A stretch of DNA of 64,000 nucleotides from Burkholderia sp. Ax-1724. GTDB lineage: Bacteria; Pseudomonadota; Gammaproteobacteria; Burkholderiales; Burkholderiaceae. The number at the start of each line of letters is the position of its first letter. Position 1 is the first letter of the stretch. Of the stretch, positions 52,803-62,823 are shown piece after piece. Under the pieces are notes generated by a model. The model searched no databases. It saw only the letters and a program-made list of their open reading frames with translations, and was not told the DNA's origin. A program made the translations under genes and the position numbers. The stretch covers positions 62,001 to 126,000 of the forward strand of contig NZ_VWWL01000006.1 in assembly GCF_011752995.1 (NCBI RefSeq), given 5' to 3'.

Positions 52803-53753
52803 CTACTGCTCGCCGCTCCAGGTCTCCGGCTTGCCGCCGAGCGCGCTGCATACGTCGATGGCGATCGTGCGCAGCTTGCCTTCCGCGATCGCGCCGGAGA
52901 GCGCGTAGCCCATGCCGTCGTTGACCCAGTAGAAGGTGCGCCGGTTGCCGTCGCGCAACAGCCGGAACGCGGTCTCGTTGCGCGCGATGCCGGTCACGTA
53001 GAGCGTGAGGCGCGCGCCGCCCGCGTTCTCGTACATGAACTGCGCGGCCGGCCCCGCCTCGCCGGGCAACAGCCGCCCGCCCACCAGCGCGTAACCGTAC
53101 TCCTGCAGCGACGGCACCGAAAGCGGCCGGTTCAGCCGCTTCGACAGCCAGTTGATCAGATGCTCCTCTTCGCTCGCGGCGACCTCGACCGGATGACGCC
53201 GCTCCGGCGAATACACCGCATACGCGACGTCCGCGCGCTGCGCGAAGCCCGCCGGCTGGCCGCTCAACCTGTCCCATGCGTTGCCCCAGATACCGCCCCA
53301 GACGCCGCCCCACGCGTTGCCGGTCAGACGCGGCGCGAGCGGCCCCAACGCCAGCGCGAGCCCGGCACCGACGGCAAGCCAGCAGGCCGCGAGGCCCGCG
53401 CGCTGCCACCACGGCCGCGTACGCCGCAACACGATGAAGGCGGGCTCGTCCGCTACGCTACGGCGATTGTCCGCGTGATGCTTCGCGGCGCCGGCCGCGC
53501 TATGGCCTGTCTCGCCGGCCTCGCTTGCCTCGCCACCATCGTCCGCCGCGCGCCGCGGCGCGCCGCACAGTGCGCGCAACGCGGCGTTCTGCGCGCGCCA
53601 TGCGCTCACGCGCGCGGCGGCCTGCGGATGCCGGCCCAGTTGCGTATCGAGCGCGGCGCGCTGCGCGTCCGGCAATTCGCCATCCACATACGCCGACAGC
53701 GTGCGCAGATCGAGCCCTTCGGGCAGGCCGGAACCGTAGTCGTCGTTGTTCAT
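52803..53753 (-). CDS. Membrane anti-sigma factor
   Basis: The protein has 316 residues. The N-terminal part LRTLSAYVDGELPDAQRAAL is the usual anti-sigma zinc-finger-like helical region, though the HxxxCxxC zinc motif is absent. A single membrane helix lies near 130-150 (AGLAACWLAVGAGLALALG), with a periplasmic domain beyond. The start overlaps the sigma factor stop by one base (TAATG), so the two are translationally coupled. It should hold the ECF sigma inactive at the membrane. Confidence 0.87.
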   Translation of the reverse strand: MNNDDYGSGLPEGLDLRTLSAYVDGELPDAQRAALDTQLGRHPQAAARVSAWRAQNAALRALCGAPRRAADDGGEASEAGETGHSAAGAAKHHADNRRSVADEPAFIVLRRTRPWWQRAGLAACWLAVGAGLALALGPLAPRLTGNAWGGVWGGIWGNAWDRLSGQPAGFAQRADVAYAVYSPERRHPVEVAASEEEHLINWLSKRLNRPLSVPSLQEYGYALVGGRLLPGEAGPAAQFMYENAGGARLTLYVTGIARNETAFRLLRDGNRRTFYWVNDGMGYALSGAIAEGKLRTIAIDVCSALGGKPETWSGEQ

Positions 53754-54304
53754 TATGGATTTCTCACCACTTTCAGCGGCGCCACGTTACGCGCCGCCGG
53801 TGCCGAACCCTGGCTCGGTCCCTCGGCGGGCCCTTGCGCGAGCAGCGCGCGCAGATGCTCGCGCGCCCGCGAAAGCCGCGACATCACCGTGCCGATCGGC
53901 ACGCCCAACGCCGCCGCTGCCTCCTGATAAGTCAGTTCCTCGACGCCCACCAGCAGCAGCACCTCGCGCTGTTCGAGCGACAGGCCATACAGCGCGCGCT
54001 GCACGTCGCGCAGCACGAGACCGTCGACTTCGCCCTGCGGCGCTTCGAGATTGCGCCACGGCGCGCTTTCGTCGTCGACGGCGATCTCGCGACGGCCGCG
54101 CAACTGATCGATGTAGAGATGCCGCAGGATCGTCAGCAGCCATGCCCGCATGTTGCTGTTCGGCCGGAACGCCGACCAGCGCGCAAGCGCGCGCTCCGCC
54201 GTATCCTGCACGAGATCGTCGGCCCAGGCGTAGTCGCCCGTCAGCGCGCGCGCATAGCGGCGCAACTGCGGGAGCCACGCGATCACTTCCGCTTCGAACG
54301 TCAC
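53753..54304 (-). CDS. ECF-subfamily RNA polymerase sigma factor
   Basis: The protein has 183 residues. The sigma2 region contains YARALTGDYAWADDLVQDTAERAL (core binding), and WLLTILRHLYIDQLRG for -10 recognition. The sigma4 region (about 115-165) contains LTYQEAAAALGVPIGTVMSRLSRARE. It is followed by its anti-sigma gene and preceded at 14 nt by a small secreted-peptide gene. The signal sensed is unknown. Confidence 0.92.
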   Translation of the reverse strand: MTFEAEVIAWLPQLRRYARALTGDYAWADDLVQDTAERALARWSAFRPNSNMRAWLLTILRHLYIDQLRGRREIAVDDESAPWRNLEAPQGEVDGLVLRDVQRALYGLSLEQREVLLLVGVEELTYQEAAAALGVPIGTVMSRLSRAREHLRALLAQGPAEGPSQGSAPAARNVAPLKVVRNP

Positions 54305-54318
54305 CCGGCGCGCGGCGC

Positions 54319-54471
54319 TCAGTAGCCGCCGCCGCTGCTATTGCTGTTGCTGCTCGAGCCCGACGCGGCGTTGTCGGTCGTCGCGGCGCAGGCGCCGCTC
54401 GCGAGCGTGCCGAAGGCGAGCGCGAGCAGCACGAAGAGCGAGGACAGAATACGGGATGCTTTCATCATCAT
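54319..54471 (-). CDS. 50-residue secreted or membrane-tethered peptide upstream of the ECF sigma gene
   Basis: The product starts MMMKASRILSSLFVLLALAF, a clear signal peptide. It ends in a low-complexity Ser/Asn/Gly tail after ACAATTDN; the Cys at residue 28 (GAC) could be a lipobox-like site. AGGAG precedes the run of three ATG codons. It lies 14 nt before the sigma gene on the same strand, so it is the first gene of the sigma operon. Small secreted proteins of this type accompany many ECF operons and may be targets or sensors. Confidence 0.6.
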   Translation of the reverse strand: MMMKASRILSSLFVLLALAFGTLASGACAATTDNAASGSSSNSNSSGGGY

Positions 54472-54884
54472 GAGTCTCCTGACGATCGATCGCGCGAGCC
54501 GATCCGCGCACGCGATCCGGGCGGGCGGCCGCGGAGTGCGGCGTTGCCCTACACGACTGAACGCCGATGGCGCGCGGTTTATTCCACCGCGCGGCGGCGT
54601 CGGCGAACGCCGCGTTTCGGTGCGGGCCTGCCGCTTCGATGCGCGGCGATCCGGCGCGCCTCTTCCTTTTCCGCCAGGCGTGCCGGCCATGCCTGGAGAG
54701 GCAGCGAGAAGGCGCCATTGCCCAGCAGATTCGTAACTCAACGTTACAGTGCGCCGTTATCGGATGCTTATGTGCCCACAAGCCGTTATAGTGGATAAAG
54801 TTCGCCCCCGGCGCGTTCAGCCCTCGAATAGAGCAGAAAGGGTAGAATCGCGGCGAACAACCGTTTATCTAACCCGAATTGTCC
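54472..54884. other. Divergent intergenic region, ECF operon / hfq paralogue
   Basis: About 410 bases without a gene I can support. It includes a possible ECF promoter on the minus strand, an inverted repeat GTAAC-N5-GTTAC at 54733-54747, and an AT-rich stretch at 54785-54800 (TTATAGTGGATAAAG) that may be the hfq promoter. Confidence 0.5.
54560..54585 (-). promoter_or_regulatory. Possible autoregulated ECF promoter
   Basis: Read on the minus strand, GGAAT (54585-54581) and CGTT (54563-54560) are separated by 17 bp, the typical -35/-10 pattern of ECF sigma factors. It lies about 90 nt upstream of the small-peptide gene. This is inference from pattern only. Confidence 0.35.
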
Positions 54885-55358
54885 ATGGCTTCTGCAGAAT
54901 CGCATCCGCAAAACGACTTCATGAACGCTGCGCGCAAGGAACGAAAGCGCGTCGAGATCTATCTGGTCAACGGCATTCGCCTGACCGGGTGCATCGAGTC
55001 GTTCGATCAGTATCTGGTGATGCTGCGCACGCCCGTCGGCCTGCAAGGCATCTACAAGCGCGCGATCTCCACGATCCAGCTCGACACCGGCACGCGTCCG
55101 GCGCCGCGCACGGGGCGCCCCTCGCACGGCGAGCACACCGGCGGGCGCGGCCCGCATGGCTCGCGCGAGCATCGTGAGCCGCGCGAGTCGTATGGCGCGC
55201 CGGCCTCCTCCGAGCGCCCCGTCGGCGAACGCAGCAGTTCGGACGGCCCGGTGGTCGTCACGCGTCGGCGCCGTCTGTTCGGCACCGGCGGCGGCGAAGG
55301 CGGCAATCACGGTGGCAACCATGGCGGCGCGGGCGGTGCCGGCAACGGCAACGAATAA
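54885..55358 (+). CDS. hfq: Divergent Hfq paralogue with long Gly-rich tail
   Basis: The protein has 157 residues. The Sm1/Sm2 core (about 11-66) reads [20 protein letters not shown] and then [19 protein letters not shown], followed by IYKRAIST, clearly Hfq. The proximal-face YKH motif is YKR here (Tyr57, Lys58, Arg59). A 90-residue tail rich in Gly, Arg, Ser, His and Asn follows, ending in [10 protein letters not shown]. Burkholderia species carry a second, longer Hfq (Hfq2) of this kind besides the canonical one. It should bind small RNAs and mRNAs. The canonical hfq-hflX context is absent. Confidence 0.9.
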   Translation: MASAESHPQNDFMNAARKERKRVEIYLVNGIRLTGCIESFDQYLVMLRTPVGLQGIYKRAISTIQLDTGTRPAPRTGRPSHGEHTGGRGPHGSREHREPRESYGAPASSERPVGERSSSDGPVVVTRRRRLFGTGGGEGGNHGGNHGGAGGAGNGNE

Positions 55359-55378
55359 GCGCGCGTCACAGCGCCCGG

Positions 55379-55606
55379 CTAGTCCGCGGACGGGCCGAGC
55401 CGCTGCAGAATTTTCTCCAGCCGCATCACCTGCTGATCCGTCAGCTCGAATCCTCCTTTGACCCCTAGCACGCGACGTCGCCAGTACACGGCGTCGAGCA
55501 TGCGCAGCGCCGGTTGCTTCGTCGCCCAATTCAGGTGCTCCAGTTCCGCTTCCACGACGTGCGAGGCGAAGAAACGCCGCGCACAGGCAGGTTTTTTCCC
55601 GTTCAT
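55379..55606 (-). CDS. Small conserved-looking hypothetical protein
   Basis: The protein has 75 residues, is basic, and ends in a likely amphipathic helix (LTDQQVMRLEKILQRLG). It converges on the hfq paralogue gene. There is no strong ribosome site before the ATG. I do not recognise the family. The composition looks like real protein rather than a shadow. Confidence 0.5.
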   Translation of the reverse strand: MNGKKPACARRFFASHVVEAELEHLNWATKQPALRMLDAVYWRRRVLGVKGGFELTDQQVMRLEKILQRLGPSAD

Positions 55607-55712
55607 TTGATTCGCTGTCTTGTCGTTGAGTGAGGTCCGCGCGTCGTCGGCAGGACGCCGCGCGAAGACGCACGGAGAACGAATCGCCGCGGGCCGCTTT
55701 CAAACGGCGCGC

Positions 55713-55761
55713 CTATGCCGTTGGGTCTATGCCGTTGGGTCTATGCCGTTGGGTCTATGCC
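55713..55761. repeat. 3.5 tandem copies of a 14-bp repeat
   Basis: CTATGCCGTTGGGT is repeated exactly three times, followed by CTATGCC. It lies upstream of the 67-residue protein gene, in non-coding DNA. The identity between copies suggests recent slippage and possible length variation between strains. Confidence 0.85.
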
Positions 55762-55833
55762 ATCCGGCCGAGGTTCGGTCACGGCCGCCATGCGCTATGC
55801 TGAATAGTCGACTCTCTACTTGCGGAGCACGTC

Positions 55834-56037
55834 ATGACCAGCAGGAACCAGCATGCCACTCACCCCGCGCGCACGCGGCGCGCACCGGCCAGTTCCGTCG
55901 CGAGTTCCATCGATAGCCGACTCGACGAAGCGCTGATGGAAAGTTTTCCCGCGAGCGACCCGATCGCCGTCGACATGGCGGAGCCGCATCGCGAACGGAC
56001 GCGCAAACCACGGCCCGATAGCAGGAAGCGGCATTGA
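55834..56037 (+). CDS. Small protein with the ESFPASDP motif
   Basis: This 67-residue, basic, probably disordered protein has the core LDEALMESFPASDPIAV, which matches a short motif (D-E-x-x-x-E-S-F-P-A-S-D-P) common in small proteobacterial proteins of unknown function. A good ribosome site (GGAG, 7 nt) supports the start. Confidence 0.7.
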   Translation: MTSRNQHATHPARTRRAPASSVASSIDSRLDEALMESFPASDPIAVDMAEPHRERTRKPRPDSRKRH

Positions 56038-56316
56038 TGCGAATAGCGGTATGAATGACGCGGCGATGAAACCTGCGCGGGTTTCTTTCGCTCTTTGCGT
56101 TTTGCGCGACGGGGACAACACAGCCTGCGTACGCCGTTGTGGACTGCGCAGGAATGCGAGATCGAGATGGAATCGAAGTGGGATTGAAATACCGCGAATC
56201 AGACCGCGGCGACACTGCCGCGAATCTAGCGCCATCACCCGCCGATGAACCGGGCGGCGCCGTCCTCCGCGCCCTGCCCGCCCCATCCGGCGATGACGAT
56301 GTTCACGCCAGCGCGC

Positions 56317-57036
56317 TCAGTGCGGCGGCAAACCGCTTTCCAGCTCGCGCTGAAGTTCGCGCACCTGGCGCTGCGCGGCACGCAACTGGTCCTGTGCGGC
56401 CTGCTTCTGCTGTGCCAGCGCGGTGGCCTCGGCACGCTTCTGCTGCTGCTGGCTCGCAACGATGCTCTGCTGCTGACGCGCCACGTCGAGGTCGGCCTGC
56501 AGGCGGTTCGCGCGGTCCTGCGACAACGCGATCATGCGCTGCGTGAACGCCTTTTGCGCTTCGAGCTGCGTGCGGCGAATTTCGACATCGGAGAGCTGCA
56601 CGGTCTGCCGCACGAAATCCTTGTAGATGAGTTCGGCGCGCGTCACGTCCTGCGTCTTGATCACGCGCCAGAAATTCTTCTGCTGGAACAGCGCGACGTA
56701 GTAAGTCATTTCCTTGCCGTAGAACAGCAGGCTCGCGCCGTACGTACCGTTGTAGGTGGTGCGTAATTCAGTCAGGTCCGAGCCGCGGATCATCTGCTGC
56801 AATTCCGCCACGTTGCCCGCAGCCGATTGCCGGTTTTCGTCCGGCGTCAATGCGGTGGTGTCCGCCTGTCCGGCTTGCGACGTATCCGGCAACGCGGCGC
56901 TCGTACCCGGCTGGGACACGACCGCGCTGCTTGCGCCACTGCTCTGCAGAGCCTGCGCATTCACGCCTTGCGCGGCGCCGCCCAACACGATGAATGCCGC
57001 CAGAGCCATCTCCCGCAGCGTCGACTTTCGGTCCAT
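56317..57036 (-). CDS. DUF2968-family exported coiled-coil protein
   Basis: The protein has 239 residues. The signal peptide (about 1-27, ending GVNAQA) is followed by a Ser/Thr/Ala-rich stretch and a globular part with LRTTYNGTYGASLLFYGKEMTYYVALFQQKNFWRVIKT. A long Gln-rich coiled coil follows (about 145-235). I recognise DUF2968, found in Burkholderia and relatives. The function is unknown. It lies 47 nt after the sigma-54 activator gene on the same strand. Confidence 0.8.
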   Translation of the reverse strand: MDRKSTLREMALAAFIVLGGAAQGVNAQALQSSGASSAVVSQPGTSAALPDTSQAGQADTTALTPDENRQSAAGNVAELQQMIRGSDLTELRTTYNGTYGASLLFYGKEMTYYVALFQQKNFWRVIKTQDVTRAELIYKDFVRQTVQLSDVEIRRTQLEAQKAFTQRMIALSQDRANRLQADLDVARQQQSIVASQQQQKRAEATALAQQKQAAQDQLRAAQRQVRELQRELESGLPPH

Positions 57037-57083
57037 GTAGTTCCCGCTTCAACAGTTTTTGTTTTAGTGCAAACGGCGCATTA

Positions 57084-58475
57084 TTACTCACTTTCGCGGG
57101 TTTCGGGCTCTTCGTCGAAAATTTGGTACTTGCGCATTTTTTCCCACAAAACCTTGCGGCTAATACCGAGATAAAGCGCCGTATCCTGACGCCGCCAGCT
57201 GTTCGCGTCGAGTGCGGCCAGCACGCGATTGCGCTCCGCCATGTCCCATTTGCTGCGGTCGACGAGCACCTCGGCTGCGCTCTCCACCGGCACCGGCTGG
57301 CTCGTGCGCGCGAGCGCGAGCAGACGCTGCAAACGCGCCGCATCCCACGCGCCGATCTGGCGCACCGTCACGCCGATCCGCTCGGCGAGGTTGCGCAGCT
57401 CGCGCACGTTGCCGGGGAAATAGGTGTCGGCCACCGCATCGGCGAGCCAGTACGGCAGATCGGGCAGCGCGGCGAGCCGCTCGGCGCCGACCACCTGCGC
57501 GATGAATGCCTTGAAGATCGCGATCTTGTCGACCGCGCCGCGCTCCTCGAGCGACGGAATCTTCAGCTCGATCACCGCGAGCCGATAGTAGAGATCGGCG
57601 CGGAACGTGCCTTCCTTGACCAGTTGCGGCAGGTTCTTGTTGGTCGCCGCGACGAGCCGGAAATCGAGCTTGACGGGGTTCGCCGAGCCGATGCGCGTCA
57701 CCGCGCTGTCTTCGAGCACGCGCAGCAGCTTGACCTGCTGATAAAGCGGCAGATCGCCGATTTCGTCGAGAAACAGCGTGCCGCCGTCGGCCTGCTCGAA
57801 GTAACCCTTGTGCGCGACCACCGCGCCCGTGAACGACCCTTTGGAGTGGCCGAAAAACAGCGATTCGAACAGGCCGTCCGGAATCGCGCCGCAGTTCACC
57901 GCGATGAACGGGCCCTGGCCGTAGCGGCCGTGTTTTTCGTGCAGCAGTTGCGCGATGCGTTCCTTGCCGACGCCGGTCTCGCCGTGCACGAGCACGCTCG
58001 TGTCGCAATCGGCGAAGGTGTCGACTTCGTGCAGCAGCGCCTGCATGCACTCGGAGTTCGCGATCATCGCGTCGGACTCGTGCGTCTTCGCGCTGTGCGC
58101 GCGCATCTGCAGCACGAGCTTGGTGACCATGCCGCGCAATTCGGCGCAGGTGAAATCGAGCGGCAGGATGTGCGAGTACTCGGACGGATAGGCGGCCGGG
58201 TCGTGCTCGCGCGGCGCCGCGCCGACCCACACGACCGGGATGCCGTGCGCGGCCTGCCAGTCGCGCACGATCAGCGCGCCGCTGTCGATCACCGACACGC
58301 TGATGATCGCGAGCGACGGCCGCAGCGCGGTGCGCTCGGGCGAAATCGCGATATCGTCGGCGCGGATCACTTCGACGTCGAAGCTTGCCATGCAGCGCGC
58401 CACACGGTCGACGATATCGGCCTTGCCCTCCCAGACGTAAATATCGAGTTCCTCGATTTTTGTGGTGGTTCTCAT
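57084..58475 (-). CDS. Sigma-54-dependent transcriptional activator (tad-linked)
   Basis: The protein has 463 residues. The N-terminal domain (1-125) is receiver-like in strand pattern but has no clear phosphorylatable Asp. The AAA+ domain has Walker A GETGVGKE (165-172), a sigma-54 contact loop GSFTGA (213-218, instead of GAFTGA), Walker [13 protein letters not shown] and R-fingers in [12 protein letters not shown] Fis-type helix-turn-helix ends the protein ([16 protein letters not shown]). It sits directly after the tad genes and probably activates a sigma-54 promoter for pilus or adjacent genes. Confidence 0.9.
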   Translation of the reverse strand: MRTTTKIEELDIYVWEGKADIVDRVARCMASFDVEVIRADDIAISPERTALRPSLAIISVSVIDSGALIVRDWQAAHGIPVVWVGAAPREHDPAAYPSEYSHILPLDFTCAELRGMVTKLVLQMRAHSAKTHESDAMIANSECMQALLHEVDTFADCDTSVLVHGETGVGKERIAQLLHEKHGRYGQGPFIAVNCGAIPDGLFESLFFGHSKGSFTGAVVAHKGYFEQADGGTLFLDEIGDLPLYQQVKLLRVLEDSAVTRIGSANPVKLDFRLVAATNKNLPQLVKEGTFRADLYYRLAVIELKIPSLEERGAVDKIAIFKAFIAQVVGAERLAALPDLPYWLADAVADTYFPGNVRELRNLAERIGVTVRQIGAWDAARLQRLLALARTSQPVPVESAAEVLVDRSKWDMAERNRVLAALDANSWRRQDTALYLGISRKVLWEKMRKYQIFDEEPETRESE

Positions 58476-58485
58476 CTTGGATAGG

Positions 58486-60327
58486 CTATTGGACCAGTTG
58501 CGGAACGCCGCACGTCAGCGATGTGTTATGGACCGTGGCGGCGCCGAGTTGGACGCCGAGCAGAGTCAGCGTCGGCACAATCAGGGTGTCGAGGAGACTG
58601 AAGACCGAACTCAGAACCGGACTCAGCGTAGTCGTCACCAGCGCGAGAACCGGATCCAGGATATACCCGATAAGCGCGCTAAGGGTTGGGTCAAGCAAAT
58701 AAATCGACAACGCGCCAGGCAACTGCGAGAACAAGGTGCCGGTCAACGACGCGAGATCGCTGCCGACCGCGTTGGAGTCCGCGCCCTGAACTCCGTTGAA
58801 ACTACCTGAAGAACCATTGAACACCAGCGTCGTCGGCTGAGGCGGGGATAACGACAAAAATCCGAGTCGTTTCAATTTGACGCTGATGACCGGGTTCGGG
58901 CCCGTCAGAATCGTGGTGGCGGAAGCTACATTGGCGGATTGAGTACATGCCGCATCACCCGCCACACAAACCGATGCGATGCCCGGTGTCGCCAGGATCG
59001 TAGCCTGGGTCGCCGCCTTGGTGCTTTCGCAATCGACGGAGCTCAAATCCGCCTTGCCCGGTGCGACCTGCAACGTCACCACCACCGGTGTACTGAGCAC
59101 CGAAATCGTTGCAATGCCCAGATACAACGTCGGCAACGGCTGCAAAGTAAGGCTCAGGTTGATCGCTGCCGTGCGCGCCTCGGTTCGATAAACTCCGGGG
59201 CTGATAGTCCCGCCCTCTCCCATCGCCAGTACCGGCGGATTAACGACCTGCAACGAAACCGCGGCGATACCCGGAAGCCCCGCCGAGACGTTGAGCACTG
59301 GCCCCGGCGTGCCGTCCGGATTGCTCTGCGAAAGCTGCGCGGCGACCATCAGCGCATCGAACGCATTGATCGTCGCGGTCGCCGCCGAGTTCGGATTAGC
59401 CAACCCAAGCGCCAGCAACCCTGGGGCTGTCGTGCCGCCGTCACCGATCGTAATGTTCTGCCCGCCCGGCACGACGACCTCCAACGCTTGCAGAATGTTC
59501 GCGTTGACCGTATCGCCACCGGCCTGCAGGGCCTTGACCATCGCCACCATCAGATCGTGAAAGCTCACGTTGGTATTGAGCAGCCCCTGCATCGATGCTG
59601 CCCCGAGCGCTGCGCGCAGATCGTCGAGCTTGATATTCGCGCTCGCGAGACTCTGCGTGTCGGCAACACTCAGCGAAACACTGCTCTTCAGCAGTCCGCC
59701 GAGAATCGCATCGAGCAGCGCCGACTGCTGCGTATTCAGCGTTGCAACCGCCGTACCGAGCGAAAAGCTATCGATGTTCGTCGCCATCGCCGTCGACGTC
59801 GCCGTCACGTTGATCGGCGAACCGACGAGGAAAAACATCGGCAGCTTCTGCGTCACCTGCACCTGCACCGCATTGAGCGGATTGCCGTTCGAGTTGTTCG
59901 AGCCGAAATAGGTCTTGCTGCTCGTGTCCCAGCGGCCGCAGGTCGGGCTCAGCGTATAGGTCTGACCGTCGGCGTTAAAGCCGTTGCTCGAGGCATTCGA
60001 GAACGCGGTACTCTGCGCGGCCGTACAGCCGCCCTGCGAGCCGATCACCTGGGCAGCCGCCATTGCCGACATATCGGCCGTGCGCTGCAACTCGCGGCGC
60101 ACGAAATACACGTTGCCGACGTCGATCGCGCCGAGCGCCGCGAGCGTCAAACCGAGCGCAATCGCCGCGACCATCGCGACCGAACCACGCTGACGGCGCA
60201 TGCTGCCCGCGCGTCGCACCCGCGCGAGCCAGCGCACGCGCGGGCGGTGCGCGTCACCGGCTGCAGGGGCGTCATGCGCCGCGTCCACCGCGGGCTCGCG
60301 CGACGTCTGGACCGAAGCCTTGCTCAT
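58486..60327 (-). CDS. TadG-like pilus-associated protein
   Basis: This 613-residue protein has one N-terminal membrane helix (about 45-65) after [20 protein letters not shown], the TadE/TadG-type start, then [20 protein letters not shown], typical of the Tad_N (TadG N-terminal) region. The rest is a large, Ser/Thr/Ala/Gly-rich extracytoplasmic part with several possible disulfide Cys. No von Willebrand MIDAS motif is obvious, unlike many TadG proteins. It overlaps no gene but follows the DUF3613 gene almost directly. It probably acts in Flp pilus assembly or anchoring. Confidence 0.8.
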   Translation of the reverse strand: MSKASVQTSREPAVDAAHDAPAAGDAHRPRVRWLARVRRAGSMRRQRGSVAMVAAIALGLTLAALGAIDVGNVYFVRRELQRTADMSAMAAAQVIGSQGGCTAAQSTAFSNASSNGFNADGQTYTLSPTCGRWDTSSKTYFGSNNSNGNPLNAVQVQVTQKLPMFFLVGSPINVTATSTAMATNIDSFSLGTAVATLNTQQSALLDAILGGLLKSSVSLSVADTQSLASANIKLDDLRAALGAASMQGLLNTNVSFHDLMVAMVKALQAGGDTVNANILQALEVVVPGGQNITIGDGGTTAPGLLALGLANPNSAATATINAFDALMVAAQLSQSNPDGTPGPVLNVSAGLPGIAAVSLQVVNPPVLAMGEGGTISPGVYRTEARTAAINLSLTLQPLPTLYLGIATISVLSTPVVVTLQVAPGKADLSSVDCESTKAATQATILATPGIASVCVAGDAACTQSANVASATTILTGPNPVISVKLKRLGFLSLSPPQPTTLVFNGSSGSFNGVQGADSNAVGSDLASLTGTLFSQLPGALSIYLLDPTLSALIGYILDPVLALVTTTLSPVLSSVFSLLDTLIVPTLTLLGVQLGAATVHNTSLTCGVPQLVQ

Positions 60328-60328
60328 A

Positions 60329-60766
60329 TCAGTTCCAGCCGCCCGAGCCCGAACCGGAGCCGCCGTTCGAGCCGCCGCCCGAACCACCCGAGCCGCTACT
60401 GGAGCCGAGCGTCGAGCCATACCACTCGGGAATCTTGTTGTTGAACGAATTCAGATAACGCTTGTACGCGAGCCCGGCTTCGGCGCCGAGCATCGGCAGC
60501 GCCGGTGCGGCCTGTTCGTTGCTGCGTTGCATGTCGACCCATGCGAGCGTCGAGTGGCCGACCTCGCTCGCACGCACCTTGGGCTGTGCGGCCTGCACCG
60601 CCGGCATCGGCCCGGCGGTCGGCGAGCCGGTCTGCGCGCTCGCCGGTTCGTTCGTCTGCGCGACAGCCGAAGCGGCACCGAACACCGTCATCGCGAACAC
60701 GCCCGCGATGGCCCCCACGCAGCGCACCGATACGCGCCAACCCCGAGTTTCCGTTCTGTTTGTCAT
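60329..60766 (-). CDS. DUF3613-like small exported protein of the tad locus
   Basis: The protein has 145 residues with a signal peptide (about 12-38, GAIAGVFAMTVFGAASAVAQ). A conserved C-terminal segment AGLAYKRYLNSFNNKIPEWY resembles DUF3613, a family seen in tad loci of beta- and gammaproteobacteria. It ends in a Gly/Ser-rich tail. The start has GGGAG upstream. It lies between tadD and the TadG-like gene. Confidence 0.7.
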   Translation of the reverse strand: MTNRTETRGWRVSVRCVGAIAGVFAMTVFGAASAVAQTNEPASAQTGSPTAGPMPAVQAAQPKVRASEVGHSTLAWVDMQRSNEQAAPALPMLGAEAGLAYKRYLNSFNNKIPEWYGSTLGSSSGSGGSGGGSNGGSGSGSGGWN

Positions 60767-60800
60767 CTTCACTCCCTGAATCCGTGACGAGCGGGCGCGC

Positions 60801-61790
<990 letters not shown>

Positions 61791-61807
61791 GGCCGATCCT
61801 TAGTGCC

Positions 61808-62821
61808 TTAGTGCCTGGCCGAGCGGAACGAATGCTGGACCGCCAGCACCCCCGGCCCGGCGGTCACGATCATCAGCGCGGGCAGCAGCGTGACGATCAT
61901 CACCCCGGTCATCTTCACGGCGAGCCGGCCGATGCGTTCGCGCAGCATCGCGCGGCGCGCCTCGCGCAGACGGTCGCCGAACTGCTTGAGCGGTTCCTGC
62001 ACCGCGCCGCCGTGCCGGTCCACCTGCACGAGCAGGCGCACCACCGCGCGCAGGTCCTCGTTGTCGTAGCTCGACGACAGCCGGTTCAGCGACTGCTCGC
62101 GCGTGCGGCCGGTCGCGAACTGGCGCTGCGCGATTTCGAGTTCGCCCGCGAGCACCGGCAACATGCCGCGAAAATCGTTGACCACCACCTGCAGCGCCTG
62201 ATCGAGCGACAACCCCACGCCTTGCAGCAGGCGCAGCAGATCGACGAGCAGCGGCAATTCGTTGACCACGCCGGCGCGCCGCTTGCTCGCACGCCGGCCC
62301 AGCACGAACTTCGGCAGCATGAAGCCCAGCATCGCCGCGATAACGACGAGCGCGAGGTAACGGATGCCCGCGACGTGTCCGCGCGCCAGCACGCCGGCCA
62401 GCAGCGGCAGCACGATGCCGGCCGCGAGACGCGCAATCAGGAACAGGCCGCGCGTGCGCGTGTCGACGAAACCGCATTGTTCGAGCAGCCGGCGATCTTC
62501 CTCGGCGACGATCTGGCGGCCGAACGGCGTATCGAGCCAGCGCGCGCCGGTATGCGCGAAACGTTCGAGCAGCCCCTTGAAGCCGGCCGGCCGGGTGTTG
62601 CGCGGCGCCGGTTTCGCGTTCTGCGCGGCGGGCGTGGCGTCGCCGGCGCGCGCGGCCGCGGCGAGCGCCGCGCTTTGCAGCGCGCGCTGATCGAGCGCCT
62701 GTCTGAGCGTGCGCTCGCTGCGCCGCGCCGCCGCCACGCGCGCCAGCACGAGGCCCGCGAGCAGCAGCATGGCGAAGGCGGCGAAAGCCAGCGCGAGAAC
62801 GGCAAGGTGTCGGGCTTGCAT
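61808..62821 (-). CDS. tadC: TadC, inner-membrane platform protein
   Basis: The protein has 337 residues. A membrane helix at the N-terminus, paired helices near 155-195 and C-terminal helices flank a type II secretion F (T2SSF) domain, with LPLLVDLLRLLQGVGLSLDQALQ and LVQVDRHGGAVQEPLKQFGDRLRE. It lies 2 nt after tadB. With TadB it forms the platform on which the TadA ATPase acts. A much longer ORF upstream in the same frame runs through tadB and is a shadow. Confidence 0.9.
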   Translation of the reverse strand: MQARHLAVLALAFAAFAMLLLAGLVLARVAAARRSERTLRQALDQRALQSAALAAAARAGDATPAAQNAKPAPRNTRPAGFKGLLERFAHTGARWLDTPFGRQIVAEEDRRLLEQCGFVDTRTRGLFLIARLAAGIVLPLLAGVLARGHVAGIRYLALVVIAAMLGFMLPKFVLGRRASKRRAGVVNELPLLVDLLRLLQGVGLSLDQALQVVVNDFRGMLPVLAGELEIAQRQFATGRTREQSLNRLSSSYDNEDLRAVVRLLVQVDRHGGAVQEPLKQFGDRLREARRAMLRERIGRLAVKMTGVMIVTLLPALMIVTAGPGVLAVQHSFRSARH

Positions 62822-62823
62822 GG

